Part shown: positions 17,786 to 25,511 of the stretch, piece after piece
Numbering within the stretch: position 1 is the first letter of the stretch
Layout: the number at the start of each line of letters is the position of its first letter
IMG/VR virus record: IMGVR_UViG_3300046736_000149
Span: 1 to 26,294 of that record
Source: a virus
Length of the DNA: 26,294 nucleotides
Strand: one strand, 5' to 3'
Program-made: the position numbers and the translations under genes
The notes under the pieces: model-generated
Told to the model about the DNA's origin: nothing
Seen by the model: only the letters and a program-made list of their open reading frames with translations
The model's database searches: none

Positions 17786-19648
17786 ATGGACAAGCGCTAC
17801 ATCGATGAGTTGGACGAGGAAACGCCTACGCGTTTCCACGCTGACCTGCTGGAGAAGTGCCTTGACCTCGTTAAGCAGTCGAGGAGCCGGATGGCGGATC
17901 GCTACTCCAGTTGGGACCGCCAGCATGAGGTCTACCTGAGCCGTATGCCGCTCGACAAGGGGGATCGCCAGAACATCGAGCAGGGGGTCCCGCCAAAGTT
18001 CATTGTCCCGCTCACGTTCGCCCAGGTCCAGACGTTCGTGAGCTTCTGCTTTTTGTTGTTTGGCCAGAACAAGCGCTTTTTCGAGCTTGAGCCCACTGGC
18101 GAGGAGGATTCGCTCACCAACGACGCTATCGAACTCATCATCAATGGCGACCTGGAGCTGAACAAGTGGTCGCTTTTGCTCTACCAGTTCCTCACCGATG
18201 TCACCAAGTTCGGAGTTGGCGTCTTCAAGACCAGCTGGCGGGTCGAGAAGACTGATGTGCCGGTGGAGGCACCGGAAAGGATCAACGAGGAAGTGACGGC
18301 ACTCCAGACGCAGGAGGAGACGGTGACGGCATTCGAGGGCAATCGTATTTACAATGTAAGTCCCTACCAGTTCTTCCCAGACCACAGGCTACCCACCCGG
18401 GACTTCCAGCGGGGCGAGTACTGCGCCTCATCGGAGGAGTACACCGAGTCCGAACTCAAGGGGTTGGAGCAGGACGACATCATCACGGGACTGAAATATG
18501 TCGAGAAACTTAACTTCCGGAGTGACTTTGCCATCGACCGGATGCGGTTCGCCGCCATCGACCCCAAGAACCCTCAGGATGGCCTGTTCTCGATTATGCA
18601 GGTCCAGATCAAGCTGGTCCCGAACGACTGGAAGCTTGCGGGGGGTCGTGGAAAGCTGGGAGACTCCAAGCGACCCAAGACATATCTCGTCTGGATCGCC
18701 AATGACCACCGGATCGTCCGCTTTGAACCACTCAACGTTTACCATGGAGAATTCACCTACGCCGCCCACGAACTCCTCCCAGACATTCACGAGAAGCTCA
18801 ACCTTGGACTCGCCGAGCTCATTGACGTATTACAAAGTGTCGTTGGTTGGTTTATCAATTCTCGTATCCAGTCCGTTTCGAGAACCATCGACAACTGGCT
18901 GGTGGCAGACCCTTCCGGAATTGACCTCGCCACCATTGAGAACAGATCTCGGGTCATCCTCCTGAAGAAGGCAGCGGCACGGCTGGGAGTCGAGCGGTTC
19001 GTCAAGCAGCTGACCGTCCAGGACAACACCACCGGGCACATCAACGATGCCCAGATGCTCATGCAGCTGCTCCAGACGGTCACAGGCGTCAACGAGAACG
19101 CCATGGGGCAGTACAACAGTGGTCGGCGGTCTGCTACGGAGGCCAGGGCGGTAATTTCGGGCGCCAGTGCACGCATGCGCATGCTCGCTGAGTTGATCTG
19201 GGTCGGCGGCATCGCCCCCGTGGGACGGCAGCTAATGATCAATGCCCGCCAGTCGATGTCCTCCGAGACATACGCCAAGCGAGTGGGGATTGGGAAAGTC
19301 GACCAGTATCCGATGTTCCACCAAGCGCCCAAGGACCTCGTGAGCAATGTCGACCACTTCATCATGAACGGGACGTTGCCGAGCGAGAAGTCGTTCATGG
19401 CCCAGTCGCTCCAGGAACTGCTCGGGATCGTCCTCCAGAGCCCAGAGGCTGCCCAGATGTTCAACCTCGACCCCAACAAGCTGATGAAGGAAATCTATGA
19501 ACTACGTGGAATCCCCGGACTCGGACGATTCGGATTTAGCCCGGAGGACCAGGCAAGGCTCGCTCAGGCATCAGCGGCAACAACTCCAGGAGCTGAGGGA
19601 GTCCCCAGCGACGAAGGCAATGTTGTCAGACTTGCGCCGCCAGCGTGA
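17786..19648 (+). CDS. Portal protein
   Basis: The 620-residue protein forms the dodecameric ring at one head vertex through which DNA passes. Support: position directly after terL, typical length, an N-terminal helical region (FHADLLEKCLDLVKQSRSRM), the wing/stem-like segments PPKFIVPLTFAQVQTFVSFC and LLYQFLTDVTKFGVGVFKT, a SPYQFFPDHRLPTRDF segment (portal proteins often show P-x-x-F-x-x-D-P), and a C-terminal helical region with QLLQTVTGVNENAMGQYNSG followed by RRSATEARAV, typical of portal proteins of podovirus type. The end overlaps the next small gene by 29 bases. Confidence 0.85.
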   Translation: MDKRYIDELDEETPTRFHADLLEKCLDLVKQSRSRMADRYSSWDRQHEVYLSRMPLDKGDRQNIEQGVPPKFIVPLTFAQVQTFVSFCFLLFGQNKRFFELEPTGEEDSLTNDAIELIINGDLELNKWSLLLYQFLTDVTKFGVGVFKTSWRVEKTDVPVEAPERINEEVTALQTQEETVTAFEGNRIYNVSPYQFFPDHRLPTRDFQRGEYCASSEEYTESELKGLEQDDIITGLKYVEKLNFRSDFAIDRMRFAAIDPKNPQDGLFSIMQVQIKLVPNDWKLAGGRGKLGDSKRPKTYLVWIANDHRIVRFEPLNVYHGEFTYAAHELLPDIHEKLNLGLAELIDVLQSVVGWFINSRIQSVSRTIDNWLVADPSGIDLATIENRSRVILLKKAAARLGVERFVKQLTVQDNTTGHINDAQMLMQLLQTVTGVNENAMGQYNSGRRSATEARAVISGASARMRMLAELIWVGGIAPVGRQLMINARQSMSSETYAKRVGIGKVDQYPMFHQAPKDLVSNVDHFIMNGTLPSEKSFMAQSLQELLGIVLQSPEAAQMFNLDPNKLMKEIYELRGIPGLGRFGFSPEDQARLAQASAATTPGAEGVPSDEGNVVRLAPPA

Positions 19649-19826
19649 ACTGACTGAACAACTCATCTTTGAAAGTGAAATCGACTTCAAAACCCTGCTT
19701 AGCCGCGAACAGCTCATCGGCCAAAGGAACGGACTGGCCACTGCTGAGAGCTGGTTCGATGGTCGCATGATTGAAATTGACTCGGAAATCGCCAAACTCG
19801 AAAAGTCCCATGTCCCAGATTCCTAA
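19620..19826 (+). CDS. Small coiled-coil protein between portal and scaffold genes
   Basis: I choose the ATG at 19620 (MLSDLRRQRE), which overlaps the portal end by 29 bases, rather than 19497, which would overlap it by 152. The 68-residue product is a pair of charged helices (SDLRRQRELTEQLIFESEID; ESWFDGRMIEIDSEIAKLEK). The same layout, portal then a tiny helical gene then scaffold, is seen in other phages, and it may help head assembly. Function is unknown. Confidence 0.65.
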   Translation: MLSDLRRQRELTEQLIFESEIDFKTLLSREQLIGQRNGLATAESWFDGRMIEIDSEIAKLEKSHVPDS

Positions 19827-20442
19827 TAACAACATACAGTTAACTGAGGAAGAAATTTCACGTCGCCTCAAGAGGTTCGTTGTGAGTGATGAGCAGATTC
19901 AGTCGCTCCTCGATGCCAATACCCCTGTGGGGCATCGGAAGCAGATCCTCCAGCAAATGCTGGACGGGGCTGCCAATCACGCGATTACCGCCTCCAATGC
20001 CCTCCTTGAGCACAGGTTCGGTGAGCACCAGAAGGTCTTCGCCGACACCGACCGGATCGCGAGGGAAATGTACCGCGACCGGATGTTCGACAAGTTCTTC
20101 GGCAAGTACGGCACCTTGAAGGATTACCGCAAGCTCGTGGAAGATTCGGTCTCTGCCCTCTCCACCCGCGAAGATCTCCCCACCGACGATGAGAAACTTT
20201 TCGAGCTGATCGCCAAGGAATCCGAGGCGCGCGTTCGACCACTCAAGCCTGACTTCGTCTTAGTCCCAGACGCCAGCCAGACACCCACACCAACACACGG
20301 CGAGCGTGAGCGCGCCACCACACCATCCCATACCCCTGCGTCCACTGACGCTGGCGGCTACCAAGGAGGCACTGCCGGGGGCGGCAGCCGCTCCTCAGTG
20401 CCCGCCGGCAAAGCTGAACCCGGCCTCTGGGACGACAACTAA
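19810..20442 (+). CDS. Scaffold-like head assembly protein
   Basis: I use ATG 19810 (MSQIPNNNIQLTEEEISRRL), which overlaps the previous gene by 17 bases; the product has 210 residues. The N-terminal two thirds are helical and highly charged (FVVSDEQIQSLLDANTPVGH; NALLEHRFGEHQKVFADTDR; MFDKFFGKYGTLKDYRKLVE), and the last 60 residues are low-complexity, Thr/Pro/Gly/Ser-rich, ending EPGLWDDN. Helical protein with a disordered tail directly before the major capsid gene is the pattern of scaffolding proteins, which guide capsid assembly and leave the head. No protease domain is visible. The assignment rests mainly on position and composition. Confidence 0.6.
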   Translation: MSQIPNNNIQLTEEEISRRLKRFVVSDEQIQSLLDANTPVGHRKQILQQMLDGAANHAITASNALLEHRFGEHQKVFADTDRIAREMYRDRMFDKFFGKYGTLKDYRKLVEDSVSALSTREDLPTDDEKLFELIAKESEARVRPLKPDFVLVPDASQTPTPTHGERERATTPSHTPASTDAGGYQGGTAGGGSRSSVPAGKAEPGLWDDN

Positions 20443-20477
20443 ACAACAAACTCCGCCCCTGACCGGGCACTACGACA

Positions 20478-21890
20478 ATGGCAATCCTGGGACTAACCAA
20501 CACGAACAACCTGAGTGCCTTCATGGCCCTCACCAACCGCCGGAGGGTCTTCTACACCTACCCGAATGGCGCCGCACCGCTCGTCGGCTTGCTCTCCATC
20601 ATGGAGGATGAGGTGACTGATGCCCCCACCTTCGGCTGGTGGGAGCAGCGGTTCTTGGAGAGAGGCACCACGCTCAACGCGACTCTCCAGTTCTACACCG
20701 CCTCCGGACCCACGGACATCGCCTCTAGCACAACCGCAGGCGCTGCCGTGACTTGGGCCGTTGGAACTGGCAACTACATCCAGACCCGTACGGTGACGGA
20801 CGGGGCACGCTACCTGCGTCCCGGTGACGTGGTCACCTACTTCAACATGAAGATGACGGCAGGCTTTGCGGATTTGAAGCTGCTCATCACTGCTGTCGAT
20901 TACGTGAACATGGACCGGTTTACCGGAAGAATCCTGGTCACTGCCGCCTCGACCATCCTCAACAATGCCACTGCCGGCGACAACGTCGGGAAATCGGTTC
21001 GCGTGACAGGGAGCGCGCATGAGGAAGGGGGTGTTTCGTACACCAGTCTCTCCCGCTATCCGACCAACCCGGTGAATTATACCCAAATTTTCCGGACTCC
21101 GTTCTCGTTCACCCGGACCGCTCTCAAGGAGCCTCTCCAGTGGGACAAAACCGGTGCCTACAAGCACGTCGCCAAGGACAAGGGGCTCGACCATATGGTC
21201 CAAATCGAGAATGCCTTCTTGTTTGGCACCCGGACCTCGTTTCTTGCCGCCAATGCCGATGGCGAGTCGGTCCACACCCGGACGACTGGCGGTGTTGAGT
21301 GGTTCCTGCAGCAGTGGGAACTGGGCAACATTACCAATACCGGGGCATTCGACTACCGCCCAGGCGGTGCTGTCGCTACCCTCAACTCTGACGCCAACAA
21401 GCGCATCATCGATGCCAGCGGCACCAGCAACACGATCACCCGCACCGAGCTCGAAGGCTACCTCCAGCGGGTCTTCGCCGTCTCCAACAACAAGACCAAC
21501 GAGAAGCTGGTCCTCGGGGGTGCCGGATTCATTGGCGCCATCAACGTCACCTACGAGCGCCTGATCCAGACGACCCGCTCTCTCGGCAAGAAGGACGACG
21601 AGACCTACGGCATGAACCTCACCGGGCTCCAGACCGTCCACGGGATGATCTGGATGAAATCCCACCCGCTGTTCAGCGCCCGCACTGACATGAACTACAA
21701 CGCCCTGATCTTGGACGTTGGGAACCTCAAGTACCGCTACCTGACCGATAGCGATACCATCCTGCTCAAGAATCGCCAGAACCCGGGCGAAGACCGCCGC
21801 CGCGACGAATGGCTCACCGAGTGCGGACTGGAAGCCCGGTTCCCCGAAAGCCACATGTACTTCAAGAGCGTGCAAATCATCTCCGGTTAG
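20478..21890 (+). CDS. Major capsid protein (HK97 fold, SU10/DUF5309-like)
   Basis: The 470-residue protein lies after the scaffold-like gene and before the adaptor, the standard place for the capsid subunit. The phrase NYTQIFRTPFSFTRTALKEP near residue 196, DHMVQIENAFLFGTRTSF, and a late strand-rich part (VLGGAGFIGAINVTYERLIQ; LKYRYLTDSDTILLKNRQNP) resemble, from memory, the SU10/DUF5309 type of HK97-fold capsid proteins. The central YLRPGDVVTYFNMKM suggests an inserted beta domain. The leader ACAACTAAACAACAAACTCC contains no Shine-Dalgarno motif though this should be the most strongly translated gene, so another initiation mode is likely. A 470-residue antisense frame over the gene is a composition artefact. 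Confidence 0.82.
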   Translation: MAILGLTNTNNLSAFMALTNRRRVFYTYPNGAAPLVGLLSIMEDEVTDAPTFGWWEQRFLERGTTLNATLQFYTASGPTDIASSTTAGAAVTWAVGTGNYIQTRTVTDGARYLRPGDVVTYFNMKMTAGFADLKLLITAVDYVNMDRFTGRILVTAASTILNNATAGDNVGKSVRVTGSAHEEGGVSYTSLSRYPTNPVNYTQIFRTPFSFTRTALKEPLQWDKTGAYKHVAKDKGLDHMVQIENAFLFGTRTSFLAANADGESVHTRTTGGVEWFLQQWELGNITNTGAFDYRPGGAVATLNSDANKRIIDASGTSNTITRTELEGYLQRVFAVSNNKTNEKLVLGGAGFIGAINVTYERLIQTTRSLGKKDDETYGMNLTGLQTVHGMIWMKSHPLFSARTDMNYNALILDVGNLKYRYLTDSDTILLKNRQNPGEDRRRDEWLTECGLEARFPESHMYFKSVQIISG

Positions 21891-21924
21891 TGAACAGCCA
21901 AACAATCAACAACCAATTACTATC

Positions 21925-22116
21925 ATGAAAGGCTACAATAACATCATCAACGAAGACCTCAGCACCGGTGCCGTGGACGTCAACTCGTCACGGCTTTACA
22001 ATACGACGGCTCAGCCCTGTGCCGCCCACAACTCCGGCGACAACCCCCAGAAGGAGTACACGGTCGAAGCCCCCAAGAAGGGGAAACTGGGCGTCATCGG
22101 TGACGCTACCGGCTAG
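21925..22116 (+). CDS. Small polar protein after the capsid gene
   Basis: The 63-residue protein (MKGYNNIINEDLSTGAVDVN...) is polar, with a Lys/Gly-rich end (APKKGKLGVIGDATG) and one Cys. Its leader, CAATCAACAACCAATTACTATC, is of the same CAA-rich kind as the capsid gene leader. A tiny gene between capsid and adaptor is often a head decoration or completion protein, but this is only positional. A weak hairpin, CACC-TTTT-GGTG, follows at 22122-22133. Confidence 0.6.
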   Translation: MKGYNNIINEDLSTGAVDVNSSRLYNTTAQPCAAHNSGDNPQKEYTVEAPKKGKLGVIGDATG

Positions 22117-22176
22117 AACTCACCTTTTGGTGGGGCCACTACTCCATAGGGCAAAACTTGGGAGGGTAGAAATCCT

Positions 22177-22938
22177 ATGACCGTCGGTGAATTAGCGCAG
22201 CAAGTTCGTGATTTTTTGCACGTCGGAGCGAGCCACGATGCCGCAGATTTGGTGATCATAAACCGCCTGATTCTGCAAGCACTCAACAATGCTCGTATCT
22301 GGGCGGAGCGAGAGAACGATTTTGCCCTTGCGCTGGTTCACGGCACCGTGGTGGCCTCACCAGCTGTCGGCGCCAACCTGGAGCAGGTTCTGGTGGGGGG
22401 CGAGATCGTCTCCATCAAGAGTCTGCTCAATGTTTTTTACGAACCGACGGCTGGCTCGGGGGAGCTGTTCCCCTTGCGCCGGAGACCCCGCTCCTCCTAC
22501 GTCGGCTCCCTGCGCCGTACGAACCTCCTGGAGGAGTCCGCAGGCCCATGGGGGTCATATGGCCACCAGCTCGCCCGGACGGCTCCTGAGGTCACCAGCG
22601 GCCCAACGGCGGGCATCTGTGCCGAGGTCCTGACCTTCGGCAACAGTCTGTTCATCGAGCCATCCGCCAATGCCGACGTCACCCTCACTGTCGACGGCTA
22701 CCGCTGGATGCCAGTTTACCAATTCGATTCTGATTCAGATTTCTTCTGCCGCTACTGTTCGGACTTTCTGCTCTGGAAGGCGGTCATCGAAGTCAACCAC
22801 CGGCTGGAGATATTCGCCCAGAGGCAAGAGGGCACGTTGCCGCCTCCCACCACCATGCGTGACGAAGCCTGGGAGTCTGCGCTGAAGTGGGACGGGTTCC
22901 TCCACGAGGCGGGACGCGAGTACACACTTCTGACCTGA
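22177..22938 (+). CDS. Head-tail adaptor-like protein
   Basis: The 253-residue protein starts with a helical region (ELAQQVRDFLHVGASHDAAD; LVIINRLILQALNNARIWAE), typical of adaptors that dock under the portal. A beta domain follows, and the C-terminal helical part reads FFCRYCSDFLLWKAVIEVNH, then EAWESALKWDGFLHEAG. Position after the capsid gene and this helix-beta-helix layout fit SU10-type adaptors. A purine-rich GGGAGGG lies about 13 bases before ATG. The gene ends by one-base overlap with the next (TGATG). Confidence 0.6.
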   Translation: MTVGELAQQVRDFLHVGASHDAADLVIINRLILQALNNARIWAERENDFALALVHGTVVASPAVGANLEQVLVGGEIVSIKSLLNVFYEPTAGSGELFPLRRRPRSSYVGSLRRTNLLEESAGPWGSYGHQLARTAPEVTSGPTAGICAEVLTFGNSLFIEPSANADVTLTVDGYRWMPVYQFDSDSDFFCRYCSDFLLWKAVIEVNHRLEIFAQRQEGTLPPPTTMRDEAWESALKWDGFLHEAGREYTLLT

Positions 22939-23714
22939 TGCCTAAGCACGTTGTCTGCTTCTCTGGGGGAATTGGCTCGTGGGCTGCCGCCAAACGAGTT
23001 GCCGCCTGCCATGGAACTGACAACCTCACCTTGCTCTTTTGCGATACCAAGATGGAGGACGAGGACCTCTACAGGTTCCTGCATGAAGCTCACGCCAGCA
23101 TCGGTGGACAGCTTGTGACGCTCTGCGACGGGCGGACACCATGGCAGGTATACGAGAAGGAACGGTACATTGGAGATTCCAGAATTGATCCGTGCTCGAA
23201 AATTCTGAAGCGAAAGCTGCTGGACAAGTGGAGGAACGAAAACTGTGATCCCGAAACTTCAACCTTCTACGTTGGAATCGATTGGACAGAGAAGCACCGG
23301 CTTGACCGGCTCCAGAAGTTGGTTGCCCCGTGGCGCTACGAGGCACCGCTCCTCGCCCCGCCATATACGACAAAGTGGATGCTGTTGGCAGAACTGAAGG
23401 AGGATGGGATCGAACCACCACGGCTCTACAAGATGGGGTTTGCCCACAACAACTGTGGCGGATTCTGCTGCAAGGCGGGGCACTCGCACTTTCGGCACTT
23501 GCTCGCCACGATGCCGGATCGCTACCGCTACCATGAGGAACAAGAGGCGCGACTGCGCGGTCTCGGCATCAACGGAGCAATTCTCAAGACTCAGGTTGGT
23601 GGTATCAGACGAAAGATTACCCTGAGAGAATTTCGCGAGGCAATCGAGTCCGATACCCAAGGCAATCTCTTTGAAGAAGACGACCTTGCCGCCGGGTGCG
23701 GGTGTGCCCTGTAA
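22938..23714 (+). CDS. PP-loop (PAPS-reductase-like) enzyme with Cys clusters
   Basis: I start at ATG 22938 (MPKHVVCFSGG), giving 258 residues, because the upstream codons overlap the adaptor gene. Residues 5-14 (VVCFSGGIGS) form the PP-motif S-G-G-x-x-S of adenine nucleotide alpha hydrolases, which activate substrates with ATP or bind PAPS. Further family-like parts: LLFCDTKMEDEDLYRF, the DPCSKILKRKLL segment (Cys86), GIDWTEKHRLDR and an HNNCGGFCCKAGHSHF segment (Cys173, 177, 178). The end is CGCAL (Cys254, 256). The clusters could bind an iron-sulphur centre or do sulphur transfer. From memory this is a phage-borne family without known function; it may modify DNA or RNA or scavenge sulphur. 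Its place among capsid genes is odd. Confidence 0.75.
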   Translation: MPKHVVCFSGGIGSWAAAKRVAACHGTDNLTLLFCDTKMEDEDLYRFLHEAHASIGGQLVTLCDGRTPWQVYEKERYIGDSRIDPCSKILKRKLLDKWRNENCDPETSTFYVGIDWTEKHRLDRLQKLVAPWRYEAPLLAPPYTTKWMLLAELKEDGIEPPRLYKMGFAHNNCGGFCCKAGHSHFRHLLATMPDRYRYHEEQEARLRGLGINGAILKTQVGGIRRKITLREFREAIESDTQGNLFEEDDLAAGCGCAL

Positions 23715-23725
23715 CCAATTGTCCT

Positions 23726-24931
23726 ATGCCGCTTGAGCCCCGCCAGTATGACCCGACTCGGGCTCACTTTGGGAAGGAACTCCGTTCCCAGCGCTACATC
23801 CCGGAGGTTGGCGACTTTGTCGAGGAGGTCGAGTTCGAAGTCCCTCACGACATCCCGTTCCAGTACGTCCAGGAGGATCTCGACCCCACCTCTTGGTCTG
23901 TCCTCGGCGGCGAGATCGTCAACGAGCGCAACTCGAACAAGTCCCGCCACAAGGAACTCCGCTACCCGAAGCAGTTGGACCCGGGCAGCGGCGACCCTGC
24001 CACCGCCTCCTTCCCGCTCATCACCGAGGAACTCCTCAGTGCTGACGAACTCAGGGAATTTGTCGATCACACGATTGTTGTCAGCCGCCTTGAGCCCCGG
24101 GGCGGCTCGCTCGATGACGAGGTCCTGGGCGTCAATGGCGTCTATCGGGTGGCACTCGACCCCGCCACCACCGGCCCCTACTACAAGGTCCGGAAGGTCT
24201 ACCGCGCCAAGGACCAGGTGTTCCTTACCCGGGAGAGTTTCGACACCGACCCGACAACTGGAAACCGAGTGCGGGTCACCCGTAGCGTGGTCGACTTTGT
24301 CCCCTCCCCGTTGACGGTCCCGCAGCTGCCGGGCGTGTCGGTGAGCTACAAGGAAGCCGCTGAAGGAGTGTGGATCAAGGAGCTGCGGGAACTGCTCCAG
24401 ACCGATGGTCAGACGCCGATCACGGGTGCTGGCGCCTTCGCCACCTACCAATATTACACGAGGATCAACTACACTTTTCCATCGTACATCAAGCCGTTCG
24501 ATCCGTTCGTTGACCTGATCAGAACGTTGAACAGGCAGCAGAGGCGCACCATCTTCGACATCAGAATACGCACCCGGCGCGAGTTCACTGCCAATGTCTG
24601 GGCCAAGAAGATTGTCTCGTACCACGCGGCGGCTCCCGCCAGACCAGCCGTGTTCGAGTGGAGGTATACCGATTGGCGCCACAGTGGGGCTCTCTTCTCG
24701 GTCAACATCGAAAGAGTCATCGCTAACGAGACGCCGATTTACGCGATCACTTTGCTTAACGACACGGTGTGGGGCGCCTACAACGAACTGGTCGTATTTC
24801 CCGCGTCACCACGGCTTACAACTGACCAATATTTGGGAGCCATAGGCTCTGAAGCCTTGGTTGATGTGGATATTACCCAAGTGGAAAACCGGATATTTAG
24901 GATGACAAAAACCTACGTGGTGATTGAATGA
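23726..24931 (+). CDS. Structural-type protein of unknown function
   Basis: I use ATG 23726 (MPLEPRQYDPTR), giving 401 residues. The sequence is beta-rich and acidic (DFVEEVEFEVPHDIPFQYVQ; DHTIVVSRLEPRGGSLDDEV; YYTRINYTFPSYIKPFDPFV; FSVNIERVIANETPIYAITL) without membrane segments or catalytic motifs. It lies in the late block between a PP-loop enzyme and an HNH gene, followed by a large adhesin-like protein, so a tail or baseplate component is likely. I do not recognise the family. Confidence 0.65.
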   Translation: MPLEPRQYDPTRAHFGKELRSQRYIPEVGDFVEEVEFEVPHDIPFQYVQEDLDPTSWSVLGGEIVNERNSNKSRHKELRYPKQLDPGSGDPATASFPLITEELLSADELREFVDHTIVVSRLEPRGGSLDDEVLGVNGVYRVALDPATTGPYYKVRKVYRAKDQVFLTRESFDTDPTTGNRVRVTRSVVDFVPSPLTVPQLPGVSVSYKEAAEGVWIKELRELLQTDGQTPITGAGAFATYQYYTRINYTFPSYIKPFDPFVDLIRTLNRQQRRTIFDIRIRTRREFTANVWAKKIVSYHAAAPARPAVFEWRYTDWRHSGALFSVNIERVIANETPIYAITLLNDTVWGAYNELVVFPASPRLTTDQYLGAIGSEALVDVDITQVENRIFRMTKTYVVIE

Positions 24932-24938
24932 TGGAGTA

Positions 24939-25496
24939 ATGAATAATCTCTGTCCATTGTGCAAAAATACTCCACGCCTTGAAGGGCAAGCATACTGTCG
25001 TGAGTGTCGCAATCTATACGCGAGAGAATGGCGGGCAGTTGCCCAAGGGGGAATTTGTCCGAAGTGCAACATTAATCCCAAGAGAAAGGGGCAGTGGGAC
25101 TGCTCAGAATGCCACAACGAAGCACAGAGAAAACGGACGAAAACGCATCCCCCGGCAAAGCGCACTCCTGCACAACTTCGTCAGATTGCACATACCAAGA
25201 GAGAACGGTATAGGAAGAATCCGCCTCCAAAGGTTCCGTATTCAGGATATCAGGCTCCAAGAACTCCTGAAAGATGCAAACGAGCAAAGGCTCGATTTAC
25301 GGCTTGGTATCATTTATCGCGGGGGAAAATCACAAAGAAAGATGAGTGTGAAATTTGCGGGGAAGGGAAGACTGAAATACATCACCCTGATTATGACAAG
25401 CCTTTGGAAATAGTGTGGCTATGTAAGCCGTGCCATGATGGCATTCATATCCTTATGCGTGAAATGGAGCGAGAGCGCGCTATGAAGTCCGCTTAA
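24939..25496 (+). CDS. HNH endonuclease with two zinc fingers, mobile insertion
   Basis: I use ATG 24939, preceded by GGAG, instead of a TTG 15 bases earlier. The 185-residue protein has zinc finger 1 (Cys5, 8, 20, 23), zinc finger 2 (Cys40, 43, 55, 58), a basic linker and a C-terminal HNH domain: CEIC (137-140), IHHPDYDKP (His148-149), LCKPCHDGIH (Cys162, Cys165, His166, His170). The pattern C-x-x-C...H-H-x-D-Y-x-K-P...W-L-C-x-x-C-H-x-x-x-H is the common phage homing HNH, and all key residues are present. The stretch is visibly AT-richer than its neighbours and has a Shine-Dalgarno motif that most genes here lack, so it is probably a recent arrival in the late operon. Confidence 0.85.
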   Translation: MNNLCPLCKNTPRLEGQAYCRECRNLYAREWRAVAQGGICPKCNINPKRKGQWDCSECHNEAQRKRTKTHPPAKRTPAQLRQIAHTKRERYRKNPPPKVPYSGYQAPRTPERCKRAKARFTAWYHLSRGKITKKDECEICGEGKTEIHHPDYDKPLEIVWLCKPCHDGIHILMREMERERAMKSA

Positions 25497-25511
25497 CAAG
25501 AGACTCAAAGT

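Noticed and set aside
19497-19826. Possible portal extension or frameshift product from the frame open at 19497
   Set aside because: No slippery heptamer was seen near the portal end, and an internal ATG at 19620 gives a typical small overlap.
20493-21905. A 470-codon antisense frame across the major capsid gene
   Set aside because: Its product is a low-complexity mix of Gly, Glu, Arg and Asp, mirrors the codon bias of the sense gene, and has no fold-like pattern. The sense frame has capsid features and the right place.
22122-22133. CACC-TTTT-GGTG hairpin after the small gene at 21925 as a terminator
   Set aside because: The stem has only four pairs and no T-run follows, so it would not end transcription inside the late operon.
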